This document shows, piece by piece, positions 60,232 through 64,000 of a DNA stretch of 64,000 nucleotides. The position numbers and the translations under genes are program-made. The first letter of the stretch is position 1, and each line of letters begins with the position of its first letter. The notes beneath the pieces were generated by a model. The model worked only from the letters and a program-made list of their open reading frames with translations. It did not search any database and was not told where the DNA came from. The stretch spans positions 2,461,390 to 2,525,389 of the forward strand of contig AP021857.1 of assembly GCA_017347485.1 (NCBI GenBank), read 5' to 3'. The stretch comes from Candidatus Desulfobacillus denitrificans. Its GTDB lineage: Bacteria > Pseudomonadota > Gammaproteobacteria > Burkholderiales > Rhodocyclaceae.

Positions 60232-61518
60232 ATGAGCAATGTGATCGAAGTCCGCGTGCCCGACATCGGCGAGTTCAAGGACGTGCCGGTGATCGGGGTG
60301 GAAGTCAGTCCCGGCGACACGGTGCGGGCGGAGGACGCGCTCGTCACCCTGGAGTCCGACAAGGCCACCATGGAAGTGCCCTCGCCCGCCGCCGGCACGG
60401 TGAAGGAAATCCGCCTCAAGGTCGGCGACAAGGTCAGCGAGGGCACGCTGGTGCTGCTGCTGGAGACGGCCGCCGATTCTCCCGCCACCCTCTCCTCCAG
60501 CCCCTCTCCCGCCAGCGGGAGAGGGGTGCCGAGCGAACCCATCGCCGCACCCCAGCCGGCGGCGCCGCCCGCCCCGGCCGAAATCGCCGCCGAGGTGGCC
60601 GGCGGCCACAAGGCCCACGCCAGCCCCTCGGTGCGGCGCTTCGCGCGCGAACTCGGCGTCGACGTGGCGCTGGTGAAGGGCACGGGGCCGAAGGGCCGCA
60701 TCCTGCAGCAGGACGTGCAGGCCTACGTGAAGGGCGCGCTGGCGCAGCCGCGCGGCGCGGCACCTGCTGCCGGCGGCGGCGCCGGGCTCGATCTGCTGCC
60801 CTGGCCGCAGGTGGACTTCGCCAAGTTCGGCCCTGTCGAGGCGAAGCCGCTGTCGCGCATCAGGAAGATCTCCGGCGCCAACCTCGCCCGCAACTGGGTG
60901 ATGATCCCGCACGTCACGCAGTTCGACGAGGCCGACATCAGCGACCTGGAGGCGCTGCGCGTGCAGCTCAACAAGGAAAACGAAAAGGCGGGCATCAAAC
61001 TCACCCTGCTGGCCTTCCTCGTCAAGGCGGCGGTCGCCGCGCTGAAGAAGTTTCCCGACTTCAACGCCTCGCTCGACGGCGAGAATCTCGTCTACAAGCA
61101 GTACTTCCATATCGGCTTCGCCGCCGATACGCCGAACGGCCTGGTCGTGCCGGTGATCCGCGACGCCGACCGCAAGGGTGTACTGGAGATCGCGCGGGAG
61201 ATGGGCGCGCTCTCGGCCAGGGCGCGCGAGGGCAAGCTCGGCCCGACCGAGATGCAGGGCGGCTGCTTCTCCATCTCCAGCCTCGGCGGCATCGGCGGCA
61301 CGGCCTTCACGCCGATCATCAACGCGCCGGAGGTGGCCATCCTCGGCGTCTCGAAGTCGCAGACGAAGCCGCTGTGGGACGGCCAAGCCTTCCAGCCGCG
61401 CCTGATGATCCCGCTCTCGCTCTCCTACGACCACCGCGTCATCGACGGCGCCCAGGCGGCGCGCTTCACGGCCTACCTGGCGCAGCTGCTGGCCGACATG
61501 CGGAGGGTGCTGCTGTGA
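60232..61518 (+). CDS. aceF: Pyruvate dehydrogenase E2, dihydrolipoyl acetyltransferase
   Basis: A 428-residue protein: one lipoyl domain (1-75; lipoyl-Lys44 in LESDKATMEV), a linker (about 80-120), the E1/E3-binding domain (SVRRFARELGVDVALVKGTG) and the acetyltransferase core with His401 and Asp405 in SYDHRVIDGA. It has one lipoyl domain where E. coli has three. The linker residues SPSPASGRG are the translation of a CCCTCTCCCGCC-type palindromic repeat. The lipoyl domain is nearly identical in DNA to that of lpd. Confidence 0.95.
   Translation: MSNVIEVRVPDIGEFKDVPVIGVEVSPGDTVRAEDALVTLESDKATMEVPSPAAGTVKEIRLKVGDKVSEGTLVLLLETAADSPATLSSSPSPASGRGVPSEPIAAPQPAAPPAPAEIAAEVAGGHKAHASPSVRRFARELGVDVALVKGTGPKGRILQQDVQAYVKGALAQPRGAAPAAGGGAGLDLLPWPQVDFAKFGPVEAKPLSRIRKISGANLARNWVMIPHVTQFDEADISDLEALRVQLNKENEKAGIKLTLLAFLVKAAVAALKKFPDFNASLDGENLVYKQYFHIGFAADTPNGLVVPVIRDADRKGVLEIAREMGALSARAREGKLGPTEMQGGCFSISSLGGIGGTAFTPIINAPEVAILGVSKSQTKPLWDGQAFQPRLMIPLSLSYDHRVIDGAQAARFTAYLAQLLADMRRVLL
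60238..60528 (+). repeat. Lipoyl-domain duplication (with 62099-62387)
   Basis: About 290 bp covering the whole lipoyl domain and the start of the linker in aceF match lpd with only scattered differences, mostly in the middle (for example GTGGAAGTC versus ATAGAAGTC). Both copies carry the same CCTCTCCCGCCAGCGGGAGA hairpin at the end. Confidence 0.85.
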
Positions 61519-62093
61519 CCACCATCGTCGCGGTGAAGAAAAACGGCATGGTGGCGATTGCGTCCGACTCGCTGACCACTTTCGGCGACACGCGGCTGGG
61601 CCGCCAGTACCAGGGCGAGCACGACAAGATCATCGAGATCGGCGGTTCGTTCATCGGCCTGTGCGGCAGCAGCGCCCACCATCTGGTGATGAGCGCGCTC
61701 CTGCCGAAGCTGGAGGACATCAAGCTCGGCAGCCGCATGGAGGTGTACGAAACTTTTCGCCGCCTGCATCCGGTGCTGAAGGAACAGGGCTACCTCAACC
61801 CGAAGGAGGACGAGGACGATCCCTACGAGTCCTCGCAGATCACCGCGCTGATCGTGAACGGCACGGGCATCTACGGCGTGTACTCCTACCGCGAGGTGTT
61901 CGACTACGAGCGCTTCTGGGCCATCGGCTCGGGGCGCAATTTCGCGCTGGGCGCCATGTATGCCGCCTACGATCGTTGCAGAACGGCAAAGGAAGTGGCC
62001 AAGATCGGCGTCATGGCCGGCGCCGAGTTCGACACCGCGACGCAGGGCCCGATCGTCGTGCACGCCGTCAAGCTGAAGAGATCCCGCAAGTGA
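61515..62093 (+). CDS. Proteasome-type Ntn-hydrolase, HslV/BPH-like
   Basis: A 192-residue protein. After Met removal it would begin TTIVAVKKNGMVAIASDS: N-terminal Thr nucleophile, Asp17 of the proteasome fold, a downstream Lys in EHDKIIEI (proteasome Lys33 equivalent) and GLCGSSAHH in the position of HslV GFAGGTA. It differs from HslV by inserts and has no HslU ATPase nearby. It fits the betaproteobacterial proteasome homologue (BPH) family, self-compartmentalised rings of unknown substrate. GTG start overlaps the aceF stop and its stop overlaps the lpd start (GTGA both times), so it is embedded in the operon. Confidence 0.82.
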   Translation: MTTIVAVKKNGMVAIASDSLTTFGDTRLGRQYQGEHDKIIEIGGSFIGLCGSSAHHLVMSALLPKLEDIKLGSRMEVYETFRRLHPVLKEQGYLNPKEDEDDPYESSQITALIVNGTGIYGVYSYREVFDYERFWAIGSGRNFALGAMYAAYDRCRTAKEVAKIGVMAGAEFDTATQGPIVVHAVKLKRSRK

Positions 62094-63901
62094 GCGCCAT
62101 CCTCGAAGTCCGCGTGCCCGACATCGGCGAGTTCAAGGACGTGCCGGTGATCGGCATAGAAGTCAGTCCCGGCGACACGGTGCAGGCGGAGGATGCGCTC
62201 GTCACCCTGGAGTCCGACAAGGCCACCATGGAAGTGCCCTCGCCCGCTTCAGGCATCGTGAAGGAAATCAGGCTGAAGATCGGCGACAAGGTCGCCGAGG
62301 GCACGCTGGTGCTGCTGCTGGAGACGGCCGCCGATTCTCCCGCCGCCCTCTCCCCCAGCCCCTCTCCCGCCAGCGGGAGAGGGAGCGAATCATCCCCCTC
62401 TCCCCCGCGGGGAGAGGGGGCGATCGCCCCGCAGGCCGCCAGCTTCACAGGTAATGCCGACCTCGAAACCGACCTGCTCGTCCTCGGCGCCGGCCCCGGC
62501 GGCTACTCCGCCGCCTTCCGCGCCGCCGACCTCGGCCTGAAGACCCTGCTGGTCGAGCGCTACGCCGCGCTCGGCGGCGTCTGCCTCAACGTCGGCTGCA
62601 TCCCCTCCAAGGCGCTGCTGCACGTCGCCGCGGTGATGGAGGAAGCCGCGCACATGGCGGCGCACGGCGTCAGCTTCGGCCAGCCGCAGATCGACCTCGA
62701 CAAGCTGCGCGCGCACAAGGGCAAGGTGGTGTCCAAGCTCACCCACGGCCTTTCCGGCATGGCGAAGGCACGCAAGGTCGGCATCGTGCGCGGCTACGGC
62801 CATTTCCTCGACGCTAACCACCTCGAAGTGGAAATGACGAAAGGCGAGGGGCAGGAGAAGACCGGCGAGAAGCAGGTGATCCGCTTCCAGAAGTGCATCA
62901 TCGCCGCCGGCAGCAGCGCCGTGCGCCTGCCCTTCCTCCCCGACGACCCGCGCATCGTCGACTCCACCGGCGCGCTGGAGCTGCGCTTCGTGCCGCAGCG
63001 CATGCTGGTGATCGGCGGCGGCATCATCGGCCTGGAGATGGCGACGGTATACTCGGCGCTGGGCGCGAAGGTGGATGTCGTCGAGATGCTCGACGGCCTC
63101 ATGCAGGGGCCCGACCGCGACCTGGTCAAGGCGTGGGAGAAGCAGAACGCCGGCCGCTTCGGCGCCGTCATGCTGAAGACGAAGACCGTCAAGGTCGAGG
63201 CGCTGAAGGAGGGCCTGAAAGTCTGGTTCGAGGGTGAAAAGGCCCCCGCCGAGCCGCAGCTGTACGACATGATCCTGCAATCAGCCGGCCGCGGCCCGAA
63301 CGGCAGGAAGATCGGCGCCGACAAGGCCGGCGTGGCGGTGGACGAACGCGGCTTCATCGCCGCCGACGGGCAGATGCGCACCAACGTGCCGCACATCTTC
63401 GCCATCGGCGACCTGGTCGGCCAGCCGATGCTGGCGCACAAGGCGGTGCACGAGGCCCACGTCGCGGCGGAAGCCGCCGCCGGGCACAAGGCCTTCTTCG
63501 ACGCCCGCGTGATCCCCGGCGTCGCCTACACCGACCCCGAGGTGGCCTGGGTCGGCCTCGGCGAGGACGAAGCGAAGAAGCAGGGCGTGAAGGTCGGCAT
63601 CGGCAAGTTCCCCTGGGCCGCCTCAGGCCGGGCGATTGCCAACGGCGCCCATGTTGCGGATGGCGGCTTCACCAAGCTGGTCTTCGACGAAGAGACCCGC
63701 CGCATCGTCGGCGGCGGCATCGTCGGCCCCAACGCCGGCGACATGATCGGCGAGATCGCCTTGGCCATCGAGATGGGCGCCGACGCCGTGGACATCGGCA
63801 AGACCATCCACCCGCACCCGACCTTGGGCGAATCGATCGGCATGGCGGCCGAGGTGTACGAAGGCACCTGCACCGACCTGCCACCGGCCAGGAAGAAGTA
63901 G
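62090..63901 (+). CDS. lpdA: Dihydrolipoyl dehydrogenase E3 with N-terminal lipoyl domain
   Basis: A 603-residue flavoprotein. Residues 1-75 are a lipoyl domain (Lys44); about 80-115 is a linker containing SPSPASGRG and SPSPPRGEG, both translated palindromic repeats. Then E3: FAD-binding VLGAGPGGYSAAFRAADLG, redox disulfide C165-C170 in GGVCLNVGCIPSK, NAD-binding VIGGGIIGLEMATVY and the HPHPTLGE motif (His576, Glu581). It reoxidises the lipoyl groups of E2. Lipoyl-E3 fusions are known in betaproteobacteria and Neisseria. Confidence 0.95.
   Translation: MSAILEVRVPDIGEFKDVPVIGIEVSPGDTVQAEDALVTLESDKATMEVPSPASGIVKEIRLKIGDKVAEGTLVLLLETAADSPAALSPSPSPASGRGSESSPSPPRGEGAIAPQAASFTGNADLETDLLVLGAGPGGYSAAFRAADLGLKTLLVERYAALGGVCLNVGCIPSKALLHVAAVMEEAAHMAAHGVSFGQPQIDLDKLRAHKGKVVSKLTHGLSGMAKARKVGIVRGYGHFLDANHLEVEMTKGEGQEKTGEKQVIRFQKCIIAAGSSAVRLPFLPDDPRIVDSTGALELRFVPQRMLVIGGGIIGLEMATVYSALGAKVDVVEMLDGLMQGPDRDLVKAWEKQNAGRFGAVMLKTKTVKVEALKEGLKVWFEGEKAPAEPQLYDMILQSAGRGPNGRKIGADKAGVAVDERGFIAADGQMRTNVPHIFAIGDLVGQPMLAHKAVHEAHVAAEAAAGHKAFFDARVIPGVAYTDPEVAWVGLGEDEAKKQGVKVGIGKFPWAASGRAIANGAHVADGGFTKLVFDEETRRIVGGGIVGPNAGDMIGEIALAIEMGADAVDIGKTIHPHPTLGESIGMAAEVYEGTCTDLPPARKK
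62345..62428 (+). repeat. Two palindromic repeats inside the lpd linker
   Basis: CCCCTCTCCCGCCAGCGGGA (hairpin) and CCCCCTCTCCCCCGCGGGGA (hairpin) follow one another, in frame, in the lpd interdomain linker. The first also lies in the aceF linker (about 60500-60527). They belong to the same CTCTCCC...GGGAGAG class as the intergenic composite repeats A-D. Confidence 0.75.
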
Positions 63902-63936
63902 AATCCCGCCCGACGACAAACAACCGGCAAGCCCAA

Positions 63937-64000
63937 ATGACCCAGGACGAACTCAAGCAGGCGGTGGCGCGCGCCGCCATCGACTACGTGGTGCCCGGCG
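63937..64000 (+). CDS. rpiA: Ribose-5-phosphate isomerase A, N-terminal part
   Basis: The last 64 bases encode MTQDELKQAVARAAIDYVVP, matching the start of RpiA (ribose 5-phosphate/ribulose 5-phosphate interconversion). The gene runs off the window, so only 21 codons are visible. It lies 35 bp after lpd. Confidence 0.7.
   Translation, partial: MTQDELKQAVARAAIDYVVPG

Noticed and set aside
60301..62180. AGTCAGTCCCGGCGACAC in the lipoyl domains as insertions of the dispersed repeat
   Set aside because: Here it encodes VSPGDTV, and GD-x-V is conserved in lipoyl domains generally, so the match may be coincidence plus the aceF/lpd duplication.

Overview
The window is GC-rich chromosomal DNA from a betaproteobacterium, most likely Rhodocyclaceae or a relative. 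This is inferred from the XrtB-type exosortase/PEP-CTERM locus with a Methylobacillus-style eps gene set, the pst-pho operon, the PHB-linked dehydrogenase and a betaproteobacterial proteasome homologue (BPH) type gene in the pyruvate dehydrogenase operon. No rRNA, tRNA or CRISPR array was seen.

Layout. (1) About 0.1-7.7 kb: PEP-CTERM proteins, a cellulose-synthase-like pair (BcsA-like with PilZ, BcsS-like), a lytic transglycosylase, a VanZ-like protein and a sugar-phosphate transferase. (2) About 8-27.5 kb: the eps/XrtB locus: regulator EpsA, outer-membrane EpsL, EpsD, EpsE, EpsF, EpsG, exosortase B, EpsI, then polymerase, flippase, glycosyltransferases, a methyltransferase fusion and a radical SAM enzyme. 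A toxin-antitoxin pair sits between epsG and xrtB. (3) About 27.5-31.1 kb: a debris zone with a PEP-CTERM gene, an AAA ATPase, two ends of a heparinase-type gene, a glycosyltransferase scrap and a broken DUF433/DUF5615 pair, interleaved with a composite dispersed repeat. (4) About 31.1-39.4 kb: more PEP-CTERM genes, a LuxR/hydrolase pair, a TIGR03790-type gene and a galE remnant. (5) 39.4-46 kb: phoR-phoB-phoU-pstB-pstA-pstC-pstS read leftwards from a Pho box. (6) 46-48.2 kb: FitAB-type, ParE-type (broken) and HigBA-type (nonsense) toxin-antitoxin modules around a 99-bp palindromic element. (7) 48.2-52.3 kb: bacteriohemerythrin, a small protein, multihaem cytochrome c, NrfD/DsrP-like and four-cluster FeS protein. 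(8) 52.4-53.1 kb: ccdAB. (9) 53.1-56.8 kb: lutABC plus a 3-hydroxybutyrate dehydrogenase. (10) 57-64 kb: a Met-rich lipoprotein, aceE-aceF-BPH-lpd and the start of rpiA.

How it fits together. The eps genes make and export a polysaccharide; exosortase B trims the many PEP-CTERM proteins at the inner membrane so that they reach the surface or matrix. The most notable signal is a 16-bp inverted repeat (best copy TAGTCCATCTGGACTA) found five times, each 60-90 bp before the first gene of a PEP-CTERM transcription unit and abutting a -35-like hexamer. It is laid out like a lux box, and the LuxR-type protein EpsA in the window is the natural candidate to bind it. The second notable signal is a repeat family (core AAAAGTCAGTCCC) that abuts nearly every broken gene, supplies C-terminal codons or stop codons to some genes, and occurs once as a complete inverted-repeat element.
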